The translations under genes and the position numbers were made by a program. From assembly GCA_008828725.1 (NCBI GenBank), contig MEHQ01001097.1, positions 146,218 to 210,217 of the forward strand: DNA of 64,000 nucleotides. The letters are read 5' to 3'. The notes beneath the pieces are model-generated. The model saw only the letters and a program-made list of their open reading frames with translations, did no database searches and was not told the origin of the DNA. Below, piece after piece: positions 11,861 through 26,100 of this stretch. The DNA is from Saccharina japonica. Its lineage: Eukaryota; Sar; Phaeophyceae; Laminariales; Laminariaceae. Position 1 is the first letter of the stretch; each line of letters opens with the position of its first letter.

Positions 11861-12838
11861 GTTCTCGAAACACGAAACAATACATAAATATGCATCACCC
11901 GCGCAGGGCCTATCTTTCCTGCCGCCTTCGACATAATGGTACTTGAAACGCACATCGCTTCCACTCTCCGGTTTAGTATATGAAGAAAAAACAGAAGAAA
12001 AAAAAAACAAAGCTGTGATCGGAAATTTCCTCAAAACTCATCTTTGCAAGCCTGGCAAGCCTGTGGTGTGATATATACATGTTGCCAAGTAATACTCGTA
12101 ATGTATACCAGGTATGTCTGTTTTTTTCTTGCTGCTGCCCACATCACGTGCAACGTTCTTCGAATCCGTGCGATTAACGTACACGATTACACAAGCGATG
12201 TACGAGTACTCATAGGTCGTAGCGGGTACGAACCAGGTACTGCACGGTACAAACACGTTGGTTGCCATGCGTGATATCACCGACCTGGTGGGTCGCCGGT
12301 CGGGCAGGGGACTGATGTTGTACCTATATCGCTTGACTTTACCTACCAAAGGCAGCGGTGGCCTTGTCCACGCCTAGTGGCAAGCGTACGCCTCGTACCT
12401 CGTACAGATTACCAGGTGTAACATGCATGGCTGGAACAGTGTCCGTTGCTCAATGGAAGCGGAAACAGTTAAACACCGACTTCTCGTACAAGGTATCACA
12501 CTCGTACTCACAGCAGTGTACCAGGCACCAGGCACAACAACAGTATGTGCTTCAAAGTGAACAACGGCAGTATTTTCGTACCGCAGTTCTAACGCAAGCT
12601 CGACGAGTATCGGGCAACAAGGGCTAGTGGGAGTTCTGAATATATTGCCAATGTTCGTTGCAATGTCGGACGCCTCACTTCTCGTCTTGGCGTGATGGTG
12701 GTGTCGAAGCTTTGCTTCGGGGGGGGGAGGGGGAAGAGGTACTCGAATATACGATGGATGCTCCCACATTCCGTATTCCGTCATCCTGCGTACGTAAAAA
12801 AATTGAAATTTGAAATATGTGTTTGATTTTTGAAACTG

Positions 12839-13228
12839 TCAAACATGCGGCGTAATTAAAGTGCTGCGGCCAATCAACGCAAGCTGTTTTGCGGCCTCCA
12901 CTTTTATCTTGCGAGGGCAGAGTGGCAGAGTCCCGCTCCACCTGGTGTCCAGCTTGGCGAAGGTGCGCCAACTACTCCGTGGATCCCCAACTCTTGCTGT
13001 GAGCCCTGCTATGATCTTGTCGGCGTAGGTTCGAAAGTTGTAGCATCGCAAATCGAGGTCAGCCCTATTGCCTGCCATGGTACGGGACCTCACTTTACAT
13101 AAACTGCTGTCTCCAGGCTCTGTTTTACCAATGATCAAGTGTGCCCAAGTGCCTCCGAACCCCGAGCTGGATTGCGCTACATACCGAAGTGCTAAGCTAA
13201 CACCGACTGCACAAGGCGCACTGCCCAC
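12839..13228 (-). CDS. Unrecognised 129-codon open frame, doubtful
   Basis: The frame starts MGSAPCAVGVSLALRY and ends LIGRSTLITPHV. I recognise no domain, signal peptide or membrane segment, and no neighbouring exon is apparent. Length alone is weak evidence in this GC-rich region. It is listed only as the most protein-like frame of the intergenic stretch. Confidence 0.12.
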   Translation of the reverse strand: MGSAPCAVGVSLALRYVAQSSSGFGGTWAHLIIGKTEPGDSSLCKVRSRTMAGNRADLDLRCYNFRTYADKIIAGLTARVGDPRSSWRTFAKLDTRWSGTLPLCPRKIKVEAAKQLALIGRSTLITPHV

Positions 13229-13400
13229 GGGTCAGATGGTTTGCAGAACCTTTCTGGTGACAGATGGGTCCGTTCACGTCCCGGAAACCCCCCTCCTGGA
13301 GTCAAATTCAAAGAGTTGCACGTAGACGAGTATACGTAAAACCTGGTACCAGGACTACTACTACTGCTGTCTGCTACGTCGTACTGCTGCTGTATTTTGA

Positions 13401-13424
13401 ACAGCAGCAGCAGCAGCAGCAGTG
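13401..13424. repeat. (CAG)n microsatellite, about 7-8 units
   Basis: A short pure CAG run lies in intergenic DNA. It is not in a supported reading frame. Confidence 0.85.
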
Positions 13425-13642
13425 TGCTGTATGTATCATATGTACGTCGAGCAAACACTTTTGATCGTATACAAACAGCGTTGAGTTCGCGCAAGGGTGC
13501 GATCGTTTATCATTTTCAGCGCTCGATTTTTGCAGAACGCGGGAAGGCTCGCCAACACGCGAACGAAGGTGTTTTCGGATACATCTCTGGTCAAGAAAAG
13601 AGTCTTCCCAGAATAGAATGTTCGACTTTCGAAGCACCCTTA

Positions 13643-13646
<4 letters not shown>

Positions 13647-13696
<50 letters not shown>

Positions 13697-13714
13697 GCTG
13701 CTGCTGCTGCTGTT
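13647..13714. repeat. (CTG)n microsatellite, about 22 units
   Basis: The run is almost pure, with one CCG interruption, and lies about 400 bp upstream of the kinesin start codon. Long open frames through it are poly-Leu, poly-Ala or poly-Cys readings and look like artefacts of the repeat. Confidence 0.9.
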
Positions 13715-14119
13715 GTCGAGAAATCGAGCGCCGAAAAACGACGGCACAACTGCTGTGCGAACTCAGCGCTCTCTATTCGTATGATATGATACGGTACTCG
13801 TACTGCTGTAGGTGCCTGCAACCATCGCACTTCCGCACACTCGTATCATACGTATACAAGGAAATAAGCCCACGACTGCACCCCAAGAAAATAATATGCT
13901 CCCGTGTATTGAGCTAGCTGCCTGTTAGCGCTACGATGTCCGCCGATTTATTTTATGTTGCGCTGCCCGATCGATGCTTGCTGTCGTCCCGTCGTCGCCA
14001 ATCGGTGTGTGTACATACAGCAGTCTCTGCAGAGGGGAAGGAAGGCACGAGGTCCACGGCGGCGTGTGCGCCAGCCTTAGCACCCTGACCGCTGGCTCTG
14101 CGACTCAACTACTACCAGC

Positions 14120-17100
14120 ATGAGCGTCAGCATCAAGGTCGGTGGGGGCAAGCATCGTGGGTATTATAGTAGAAAAGGCGTTATGCTGTGTGTGCTTTTT
14201 TTTCGTGCGGTGCTGGTTGTGGATCGGCTAGATGTAAGTACATCTCGCGGAGTATCGTTGGTGGGCTCGATTTGCCTCTTGTTATCGTAACCGTTGCTAT
14301 TCGGCGTCTACGAGTACTTAATCAGTAATGCATAACAGCAGTGGCAACGGACGGTTTCGATGTGCAACAGTTTTATCCGGCCGACTGCCTGACCCAAACC
14401 TCTCAGTTCTTGAGAAGGGTGTTGGTATTTTAAGATAACATCCAAGCAGAGTCCACACAAATGGCGTCATTTCAAACTATGTTCGTACATGAGGCCGACT
14501 TGGTGTGTTCTTTTTGGCACTATTAATAGCACGAGTAATGAAGCCTGGTTACCACACATGTTCTGCTCTTGTGTTGATATTTGGACAACGTACGACGTAC
14601 GTACGTAATGCCAACTCAATCGTTCCGATCGTTGTGCCGGCAACGCCTTATACCGGCAATGTATACCTGGTACAGACGTGGACGTACCCGTACGAGTATA
14701 CGTACATACGAGCATAGTAGGACCATGTACATACGTACTGCTGTATCGGCTCTTTCCAAATGTCAGTCTTGATGGGCTGCTCTCTTGATCTTCTGTACGT
14801 ACCTCTGGTATAACGTCAACGCTTCCCTTTTCGGTGACGGGACGCCGCGCGGTGGACAGGTCGCGGTGCGATGCCGCCCTTTCTCCATCGACGACCGGTT
14901 AGGCGTTCAGATGGTGCAGAACGGAGACGAAGAGGGCGAGGTCAACCTGCTCAACTCCGACTATACCACAAACCGATTCGCCTTCACCTACTCCTGGTGG
15001 TCGGCGTACGGGTATGATCGCCACGTCGAGAGCAACAAGGCGAGGCTGACTGCCGCTGCGTAGGGGACCCACCCCCTGCGTAGATCAGGGACCCGCGCTA
15101 TTAATGTTGACCGAATATACCTTTCCTTCTGTGACTTCTTTATAGACTCTTTTTTTTTAATGTGCGGATAAAATGACGTGCCCGTGTTTCTTCAGCCTCC
15201 TCCAGCTTACGCGATATCCTCAGCCACAGCAGTAGCACGAGTAGACGATAAACCCGCGAAGACGTCCGACGGGGTCCCAACCTCCTAGCTCTTTCCTAAG
15301 CTCTGCCGCGCACGTGCAGCAACACGACGTGTGCCTACAGCCACGTGTAGATGCGTAGATTCATGGCCCATGCAGCTCGTGCTTTGCGGCTTACAATTCC
15401 AACAGCAGAACGTGTACGCCAGTGCCATTTTTTTCTATCTTCTTGTTCTGCGCCGGTAGCGGGGTGATATTTGTACCACGCTTTTGGTTTTCACGTCCAT
15501 CGTGCCGGTGCACGCATTTCGGCCACCACAGGATGAGGCGGAGGCAATGGTGCTCATGAACCAGCAGATGGTCTACGAGTCGGTGGGTCACAAAATCAAG
15601 AGCGACTTGTACGAGGGGAACGCTGTGGTGCTGTTCGCCTATGGACTGTCAGGATCCGGAAAGACGTTTACGGTCTTCGGTCCCGACGCGGTTGACATCC
15701 CCGAGGTTTGCCGCCCGATTGCGTCGCTTTTGGTTCAGCGCTATATACGTACTGTAGCCGCCGTACGCCATTCCATCTATCAGCATGTTTCTGTTTATTC
15801 CGTGCTGGTTTGGTAGTGTTGGGGGCCTTTTCGGACGCAGAACCAGCACGCTCAGCGCCAAGCAGCCCATCAGCATATGCTCGCGAGTGTGTCGTCGATG
15901 CTACCTTTCGTGAACCTCCCTTTTTTTTAATCATTTTGTTGGAGTAAAGGGATGGGTGATGGGGGTATTATGTCATCTGTGTCGCAACGTACTTTGTCAA
16001 TGCGAAGCGTTCCTTTGCAACGCCAAAACCAAGCCGAAGATGTCTCGCATCGTGTTGGTACAAATATATGTTTTCATCCCCGAGACCCCCTGGCTCATGC
16101 TTCGAAGTACGTATATACGTGCGGCGGTGTGTATACCATACGTTGACTGCACGCAGGCGTGGTTCAAGCATGCGGAGCCTCACCCCATGTGGGGGATTTT
16201 CCCCCGTCTGGCGTACGAGCTTTTCAAGGATAAAGATGACGGGTGGAAGGTCACGATGAAGTACTTCCAGAACGTCGTTGACACGGTCAGGTGGGTTATA
16301 AGCACAATATATTGCTGTGTTGCGTTTCACACTCTTTTAATAAGTTCTGTGTGTTTTGGTGACGATATTGTCTCGTTTATACACGAGTGTGGTTGATTGC
16401 ACCGGGAAGGATGGTGTTGTACCGTACATTCGTGCAGTGCTGCTGTTAATAGTGTGTTTTCAGAACGACGGCAAACCCCTGGTGGGTCCGAATTGACTCC
16501 GCCGGGCTACTTCTTGTCGCACGCGCGCCGAAAACTTGAGTACACGGACCCTGTACCGCTCGATTTGGACTAGCGTGGTGTACTCCATTTTCGAAAATTA
16601 TCCATGGCTTTCGCCACCCGGTACCTGTGTCTACTCTACCAATAACATCATACTGGTATAGAGTTGCTCTCGCAAGGAAACTCTCTCTGGTAGAAATTGA
16701 CCTATCCTCCTTTCGCCGATGGTTTGACCGTGCCCCCTGTACTCTGTATCTGGTGTCTGCCTTTCATCATGTGGGGGCGGAGCAGGGACCTTATGTCTCC
16801 CGTGATTTCGGAGCAGCACTACAAGAACGGCATGAAGAAGGACGAAAACGGTTTCATGGACATCGACTGGTGCAGCAGCACGGTGCTTAACAGCTGGGAC
16901 GAATTGCGGCAGGTGTTTATGACCGCCAACGCAAAGAAGGCCATCGCTCCGACGCAGGTGTGTGTGTGTGGGATAATGAAAGCCCCCTTTCAGGCTCTAG
17001 ATGAGTAGAAAAAACGGGTGAAACGTCATATATATTCTTGAAGACCCTCAGCGTTTTCGTTGACGGTTCGTAGCAGCTTCGGGTATCATGGTGCCTGCTG

Positions 17101-20100
17101 TGACGCCATGCTTTTGTCACGTGATCCTATCAGGGTATTGGGTTAGAACTGATGTCATGCCCCAAAAACTATTACTATTGACGAGTTTCCCCCCCACGAA
17201 GACGTGGTGAACCCAAAACACGTGACCACCGAGACACCCTATTGACCCCATCCCCATCATCTCCCCTCTACCCGAACCTGCCACGGCTTACGTGCCCCGC
17301 GACCAAAGTTCAACCACCAGAGCACCAGGGGACACTGCATCATGACCCTTGAGGTTGAGATGCCGCATCCAACCATGGCGGGCATGAAGCAGAAGGGGCG
17401 GGTCTACGTCTGTGATTTGGCGGGAACGGAGCCCGCGGGCGATATCGTGTTCGCCAGGTACGAGAAGAAGGTTTTCCCGAACGGCGACATCGAGCACAAG
17501 TACTTGGGGCCGCACGACGACGACCGCAAGACCAAGGAGTTGCAGGTGCAGAGGAGGCGAGACGTAGACAAAATGTGCTTTGGACGAAGCGGACCGCCTG
17601 CGCAATGTGCGACCATCCCGTGCTGCATGTTTCTAATGACCGCCACCTTCTTCGGGAGATCACTAGGCAGCAAGTCGTCTTCGCCGCTATTACGTGCTCT
17701 GCGCTTGCATTGTGGTTTTGCTGCGCGGCCAGCTGCTCGTGTTTCACGGAAGATTCCTTGGTTTTTAGTCCACTAGCGGAGCGTTGAGCCACTGTCCGCC
17801 TGACTAGGGATACGGCGGCATAGGGCGACTTGTTGTGAATTTCCTATCCCTTGTTGCGGCCTGAATGTCAAGGGTATACATATATATGACGTACACGCGT
17901 AACGAGTGTACCCTACCATCTCGCCACCGTCAGAATCAAGGCATGAAGATCAACCTGTCGTTGACGGAGATGTCTCAGTTCTTCATGAAGATGGCGGAGG
18001 CGGTGAAGAAGAAGAAGCTCAAGCCGGGGGCCTCTATCCCCGGGTGCAACTCGTACTTCCTCTGCAAGTTCCTCAAGGACACTATGCTTCAGGCCAGGTG
18101 AGATGAATGCGTCAAATGGGAAGGCAAAACAGGGGGATTTCGATCTTCCACCCGTAAGCACACCGCAGCGCTTCTCTCCCGAAAAACGCTCGAAAGTCCC
18201 GCTTGGAAATATGAAGAAAAAAACGTTGCCCAGCCTTGGGACATTTTCTTGCTGTTTTCCCCTTTGTTCTTCGTATGATAACCCCCCCAAGCATACGCAC
18301 ACATACACCAAGTCGATGTCACAGCAGTATCACTAGTAATGACCAAGCAACCTTCACCAGAACACCCCCTCGACAAATGGGTGTGCGACGTCCCTCTTCT
18401 TCTCTCCTCTTTCGCTTTGCTTTGCTTGTGCTGGCCTCTTTCCCCCGCCAACCCCCTACATATGAACGACGGTTTTTTTCCAGGACGTACTTGTTCTGCG
18501 CCATCCGACCGGAGGTGAAGTACCACCCGTACACGTTCTCGACGTGTAACTTCGCCAAAAACGCCTCCGTGGTCAAGCTTCAGCCCAAGAAGGCCGTCGC
18601 CTTCAGCTCTCCCGCCGAGCGCAAGCTGATGGACGAGCTCGAGCAGATGAAGGTGGGGTGGACAGTAAAAAGGTCCCGTGTGGTGTATCATATCATAGCG
18701 AGATGGGTGGCGGCGGGGCCGGGGCTATCTGCCCTTTTTGAGAAAGCCTTCTCGAAGGGTTTTCCCCCCCTGTTGGGATATTCTGATGTACATCCGGATA
18801 CGTGTTGCGGTTCTTCTTCTGTGTAGGGGTACAAGAAGGGAAAGCGTATATCATCCATTTTGCTCGACCCAAGAGGAAAATTGCTGGGTTGCCCGCGCTG
18901 CATTTTGGCTACTATAGGCAGGGGATGCTTTCTGGTTGTGACCCAATATGGGGTTAGACGACATGCTGAAAAATCGTTCATGCCTGATACTTACACACCG
19001 CCGTGCATCGTCTGGTGTGTTGCATTTCTCTGGGGGGTCACGCCCGCCTCAAAGTCCTGTGCGAAAGGCCCTCCTGTTCAAACCTCTCTACGTGTACCGC
19101 CTTGCCTCTTGACCGGTGCTTCCCAGATGATGATGGACGCGATGAAGGCCGAGAACGAGAAGCTGGCCGCCGCCGGAGGCGGAGAGGAGGAGAACGCGAG
19201 GCTGGAGGAGATGCTTGCGGCAAAGCAAGCGGAGCTGATGGTACATGTTAACAGTTGTGCTTCTAAAGCGTGCTGCTAGCGGTCTTATGCCGAGACGCCT
19301 TCGTAGCTTTTCTCGGCACCCCGAGTGCGTGCTCGATATGCTTTTTTTCTGCCTGTTGCCTTTGAGTTGTTGTTATTGTTTTTCGTGTCAGCGGAAAACT
19401 TACTGAGGAGTCAGCTTGAAAGACCAGGTGCCATACTCGATGTGGCTCGGCGTGACGCTGGCTCGGGGGTGTGCGGCGGCAGTTGACAACCGGAGAGTGT
19501 GAATGCGCCCTAAAATCTCTTCCCGTATTGCTGATCTCGAACCTCTCCCAAACCCAATATATTTGTCGCCGTCCAGCTCAGACAAATATTCGAGAGAAGA
19601 AGTTGCTTTGAATAGGATGCACAGACCTCCCCCCAGCCCCCCGCCGACCCGCCTTCCCCCCGCCCCCTCTCTTCACCCTGCGGCCATCGCTGGCCGGCGC
19701 AAACGCCGTAGAACGTCCTATCGTCTGGAGAAGGAGAGGAGAAGGGTGGAGGCGGTGGCGGCGCGAAGGATGCGGAGGAGCGAATGATGCAGCAGCAGAG
19801 GGAGGAGTACGGGCGGCGAGGCATCCACCTGACCTACTTCGAGAAGGGGACGTCGAAAGGGCACTTCATCAACCTGGACGAGGACCCCTTCCGATCGCAC
19901 CGTTTCATGTACCTGCTGGACAAGGTGATGCGGCGGGCAGGGCAGGGCAGGCGCTGCGCAGCGCGGGCTGCTCCCTTTCAGCCACTATTACGCGCGGAAG
20001 TGTAGGCAAACACTCCCTGATGCTGAGCGGCCAAAGCGAGAATAGCGCGTGCCTGGTGTATATTTCAATTTTCACAAGAAAAATCGTGACATAAACGTAA

Positions 20101-23100
20101 CTCACGCTGTGCGTTCTGCACGAGAGCTCAATGAAGTTTTTTTTTCCCATTATCAATGAAAGCGTGATTTTTTTTTTGTGTTTCACGATGTGCGTCCTGC
20201 ACCGAGCTCTCGACATAGTCCTCGTGGGAGAGCTTGCGCGTTCTTTCTTCCCCGAGCTTCTTTGATCAGGCCAGGCCGAACCGGCATGCTTTGTTTGGAC
20301 GGGCGGAGCCGCCTCCGTTCTACCTATTTCCATTCATATTCGCGGCCGTGTACATCTCACAACACGACCGTCGCCGCGTTAGCACGGACACACCACTGAC
20401 GCTCCACGGGTTTCACACGCTTCTCATGCTGCTACGTACGCTGCGCGGGTCCCTTTTTGTTCATTTGTATTTTTCGTCTGACTACCCCTAACCCCCCCTC
20501 GTCCCTGCCAACAGCCACGCATCGTGTTTGGGGCAGGCGGCGACATCAAGCCGCTGTCGCTGACGGTGGCGAAGGACCACTGCGCGGTGGTGGTGAAGGA
20601 AGATGCTGCGACGGCGGAGGGGGGGGGTGGGGGCGAGGGAGACGGGGGGGATAAGGACGGGAAAAGTGCCGCTTCAGCTACCTATACTCTGGAGTGTGGC
20701 GAGGGCGAGACCTACATCAATGGCCGGTAAGAGGGGGGGAGAGGGGACCTTGGTCAACTGATGGGGGGTGGAAGAAGCGGAGAGAGAGAGAGCCTGGGAA
20801 AGAGGGGCCGAAGACAGGGCTGTGCGTAAGGCATGCCTCGGCTGGACCTGACGCTTGTTAAGCGGGACCATAGTAAATAGGGGACCGAATATTGTTAGTA
20901 AAAATAGGGAAATATAGAGGTTTTTGTGTGTACGGTAGGTCCTATTTACTACATTAGCCCACCCCGTAACAGATTATGCCGGTAAGTTAGATGGCGAAAT
21001 AAGCCAACCAACTGGTCAGTCTTTCTTGATGTAAAAAGTGAGCCACATATACACTACTCTGGGGCCGAAATATAGGTGGCGTGACCACATTTATATGACT
21101 AATCCAGGTACGCACCACCCGCCAGTTACAAACCTCCCCGCAGAACTCCTCAAAACTACTGTAGCACCTCAAGGAACTGGCTACAATACCTATCCGACTA
21201 ACCTCCACTCGGCGACTCATCGTCAGCTAACTCATAGCTCTAGCGGTAGATTACCTCGATAAGCCCAGTTCACGAGGGGAGTTCCGTATTTTAGCGTGTA
21301 GTCTGCCCCGTGATGGTCTGCGAGGCGGGCCGTGTTCGTGCCGACAGTTACAACACGAGGCGTGTCCGCAACATCGCGCATTTGTTTTTTTGCGGTTGAA
21401 CGTTTCCACAAGTTTTAGCCTCGACGTCCAAAGTGTCACTGCAACAGAGCCTGCAGACGCCGATGCACCCGATCTCAAAGGCACCACCATGAATGGTTCA
21501 CGAACGTAGGAGCCCGCGGCCACGCGCCAAACCGTGTCTCCCTTCCGAACGCCGCGCTCGCTTCTCTTGGCAGCCTTATGTCCAAGTCGGAGTGCGTGGT
21601 CATGTCCTGTTGGGACCGCGTGGCCATCGGGGGGGAGCTGCTGCTCTTCGACAACCCGGCAGCAAGGCCCGCCGGCGTTGCCACCGAAGGCGAGGGCGCC
21701 GATGGGAGCGTGCAAGCTCCGGTGCCCCCCACCCCAGAGTTCGCGGTGGAGGAGCTCCAAGCGGCGCTGAGAAATAAAGGGAAACAGGCGCAGGAGGTAT
21801 GTACGCCATGCGACATGGGGGAGGGTGCGACATAACGCATCATTTGTACGGTAGGGTTAGTTTCTGTGCTTGCTTTGGGGATATAAACACGGGGGGTGTA
21901 TGGGGTGGTGGTGGTGGTTTGGCGGGTTAGAGTGATGGTAGGGGGGGAGTGCCAACCAGGCCGAAAGGAAATATAGTGTGATTCGACAGGAATATCCCTT
22001 GCTCGGAGCGGCACTTGCATTCGTTGCTCTGACGATCGTTGGAGTGCTGTGCCCCCACGCCACTTCAAAAGGTTGGTTTGGTTGCCATGAAGTTCAAGTT
22101 GCTGTTTGTTGTTGTTGTTATCGTCATCGTTCTCTTGGTCATCTTTTGTTGTCGATTCCACAGCTCGTTGCTTTTTTTTCCGGTCGGCGCGTGGATTGAG
22201 GACGGGGAGTCCGATCGACAATGTATTGACCCTGTACCTAAGCAAATCGAGCTTCCCCGCCGTTTGAGGAAAGAAGCCCTCGCAGACGCGCGGCACACAC
22301 AAACACACACACTACCGGTGGTTAATTCGGTGGGTACATGTCCTGCGTGCGTCGTGTAGCTTCTCGACTGCCCTTGACACAAAAAAAAAACCCGACGTGG
22401 GTCGTCTTGTCGTCGATGCTATGCTTCGTCTATGATACTTGTTAGATGCTGGACCAGCGCATGGAGCAGTTCGAGGCGGAGAAGAAGAAGTGGGAGGAGC
22501 AGAGGAAGGTTGCCGCGAAAGAGGGCAAGGCCTTCGACGACGCCGAGCCGACGATGGACGAGGAGAGGGAACGAGCGTGGCAGGTCTGAGACGCGCGTCT
22601 GTCTGGGATTCCGTTGCGGTAGGCGTCCGGGTCATATACATATATCTGTAGAACTGGAAAGCTGGTTGCTGTTGTCAGGTCGGCTCATGTTGACAAAGCC
22701 GACGGCCATCATGGAAATTACAGCCTCGCTCAGGTTTCAGTACGGAGGAAGTTATCCACTAGAATAAGGGTGATGTGCGCACGTACTCATTGTCTACTGA
22801 ACAACATACGCACTGCCGCAGTCAGCTGCATTGAACCTGTACCTATTGAAGTTGCGCGTGCTTTTAATATTTGCTTCCTTGGGCTGTACAAATGTGTCGA
22901 GGAGCCGCACGGGTAGCTTCTTCCATGGCACGCCACCGGCTGAAGCTTTTCTGCACATGGAACACCCTCCTGTGCCCATCATACGGACCAAACATATCTG
23001 CCGAACCTTGAATGCCGCTGCCCTGTGTGTATTCTAAAGATGCGCGTGTGTGCGTGAAGTGGACCTTGCCAATGGGAGTGTCGCCGTGTATATATATAAT

Positions 23101-26100
23101 ACATGCTCCACCGCCTTCCGGCGCCATGTAACTCTATTTTTTTCTTGTTTTCATTTTGTTTTTCTTCTTAGAGCGTCGACAAAGAAATTCTGGATATTCT
23201 TCCGAAGATCAAGGAAGCCAAGAACATCGTGGGGCTGATGGACAGGGATACGCTCACTTTCGACGTGGCCCTCCAAAGGACGGAAGACGAGGTGATTTTT
23301 TTTTTTTTTTTTGGCGTCCAGGATTATACAGCAGTGACTTGCTTTTTTTGTAAGCATCGACATTTTTTAAGCATCGTCTCGGTCGTAAACGGAGGAAGCA
23401 CACTACGTATGACAGCCGTGTACATCTTTCGTAGAGCTCGTAGTGTCGAAAGAGCCGAATCGGCTGCGTCAAGGGTTCGTTCGAGTTTTCGTCAAGTCTC
23501 GATGTCTTCGCTGCCATAGATGGTTACCGCCAGGAATGTTTCACCAGCTGCTGATTTTTACTTGTTTTAGCATTTACGAGCAGTCGGTTTTTTGTTTTTG
23601 GAGAAATCGGCACAACGTTCAGGCGCTGCTCGCTGAGACAACTCTATATGTGTGCAACCTGCGGCGGTACATGTTTTTTTATCGATCGGCGTCGCTGAAG
23701 TGGTTTTCGTAAAAATGTGCAGAGCACAGCATTTTTGTTGCCCTGTTCGTTTTGGAAACATCAGCCGTTTCTTGTCTTTGGTGCACTGCCGCGCGAGAAG
23801 CGCGATCACCGCCGTGTAAACAAGGAGGCGGCTACGTACCACGATATATGCTCAGCGGACAGGCGCCGACCTTTTTGTTTTTTCCGCTGTGGTTTCCCGC
23901 CGCTACGAAGTTTCATTTATCAGAGGTCTATATGTAGCTACGTACTCGTACGACGTACATCAATATCGCACGGCAAGTACACGTGCCTCAATTTTGAGGG
24001 ATGCTTGCGTCGTGACCCTGTTTTGGAGGGGGCACAGGGTGCAGGGTCGAGAGCGACGTGATGATGTTTGCATGCTCAAGCGGCAAGAACCGCCGTTTTT
24101 TCCATCTAAGTGTTAACTCAAGCGTGTTTTTTTTGTTGCGTTTTGTTGTGACTGGACGGAAACAAAACCAGGTTGGCGTCCCGAAAGTGAAGGTTCGCGT
24201 GGAGAACAGCTCCCTCGCGGGCGAGGCGAAAAGCATACTGCTGGACCCCATCGATTTCCTGAGGGGCTTCAGCGTTCTGAAGGATGAGCTGGTGAGACTT
24301 GCCGCAAAATATCGCCAGCATCCGCTAACAGCACGAGAGCACCACCAACACCACTACCGCCACTACCAGCACCAGCACCCACCACCACCACCACCACCAC
24401 CAACGTTTTTGGGAACGAACTATTTGGGATTGGTGTGGGATCAACCTGTTTGTGTACTTTGAACAACGTATTCAATGCTGGACCTTAGTTGTCGTGCCCA
24501 CCACTCGCGGTGAGCAAGAAAACGAAGGCGAGGGCATGTCACGCACCAACAACAAAACGGCTGTACCTTCTTACTCATTCGTTTAGCCCGTAGTACCCCC
24601 CGCTTCCCCCTCGTCCTCTCTACGCCCTACGAGCATCTGCTTTTGTCGTGTACAAACATTGTCCGGTGCGTCTAAGCTTCGCCCTTCTGCCCTTCGGCTA
24701 CGGTACCCGGTTGAAACATGGGGTGCGTCGTTGTGGTCGTCCCTCTTCAGGTGCACTTGCGAAACGCCAAGGAGAACGGTCGAAGCTACACCGTGGACAC
24801 TCACCACGACCCCATCACGGTGAGGCGACAACCTTCGGCCCTGCCTCCGCCCCAATTATCGTGTTCATCGATGAGCTTCGGGTTGTTCCTGGCTGTTTGT
24901 TTTCGCACGCCGCATACTCGGTAGTACTTCGCTCGCTCAGCAGAGCGTACATATATGCGCATTCGACGCCCGCTACTATGTGTTTCGTCGCCTTTTGTTT
25001 TGGATGTTGTACTCGTATGTCGTAGCCCGTTTTCTGTTCGTGGTAGCGTTGTAGGTGTGGCACCTTCGCCACTAAGATGTTGCGAGATGACTGTTTGTTT
25101 CGTACGACGGTTCCGCGCGGGTGAAGATATACCTTGTTCGCTCAAGAAGATACCATCCACGCCTCACTCCGCCGCTTTCCTTATCTTGCTAGTATTCTTG
25201 GCTCGATGCCCCCCTAGCAATGTCTGCCTGGTCGGTGAAAACCCGACATGCTCCGTCCCGGCATTGTAGGGATGCCAGGGTCTATGGTCATACGACTACG
25301 GCCATGCATGAACATGAACTACACCCCTCCTCCCCCCCCGCCCAGCCGGAGAACGCGTTGGATACCGAGGGCTTATAACCGCACACAGTGGTGCAATACG
25401 ACAGCGCGTGCTTGTTGCATGAAACTGCTATTTTACATATTCTCTGCATGTGTTGAACGAAGCCCATTGGCTTAGATTACACCGCATATAATTATGGAAC
25501 GTGTCTCATCAGATGGGGGGTCTGCTTATTAATAGCTTCTATATAACCGTATCTTCTCTGTACACCGGACGGCGCCTTCTTGCAGTCCATTGGGGTCGTC
25601 CCCCGCCGACCAGCGTTGCTCTTGAAATATCTCGTGCTCGTACAGGGCTCAAATCTGTGAGCCTTTCGACTCGGTCGCCCCCCTTGCCCATCCTTCCTTT
25701 ACGACTTTTTTTTTTTTGTATTTAGACGCCTGACGGGATTCCGCTCTTGCCGTGCCTCCGTATCGTTGTCGGCAGCTTCTCTTCGACAACACCTTCCATC
25801 TGGGGACGGGGGTGATGTTCCCGGAGTTCATGCTGTACAACTTCGACATGGAGAACGACGAGCGGGTGGTAGACATCAAGGTAAGATGTCTGCCGTTATA
25901 TTTCGTCGTCGGCGTCGGCGTCAGCGTCGTGTTTTTTTTTCCTTCTTGAGTGTCCCCTCGGGCGAGAACGCGAACGCCCGTCTCGCGACATTTTTTTTCT
26001 TCACAATATGTAATACTTCGTATGAGGCGATAGACAACCGAATCAGAAGATACGGCAACCACCACCAACTGGTAGTTTTATGACGGCGGAGCTTGCATCT

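Larger units (their letters stand above)
9032..14119. other. 5.1 kb intergenic stretch without a recognised gene
   Basis: The region lies between the BTB and kinesin genes. Open frames at 10,767-11,345 (+) and 12,839-13,228 (-) reach 192 and 129 codons, but I recognise neither and see no splice-consistent extension. It holds a palindromic CATGG-rich segment (11,355-11,860), several CTGCTGTA and TACGAGTACTCGTA words, and triplet repeats at 13,401 and 13,647. The kinesin promoter must lie at its right end; no TATA element is evident there. Confidence 0.55.

Noticed and set aside
13591-13917. Poly-Ala, poly-Cys and poly-Leu open frames
   Set aside because: They are translations of the (CTG)n microsatellite with no protein-like flanks.
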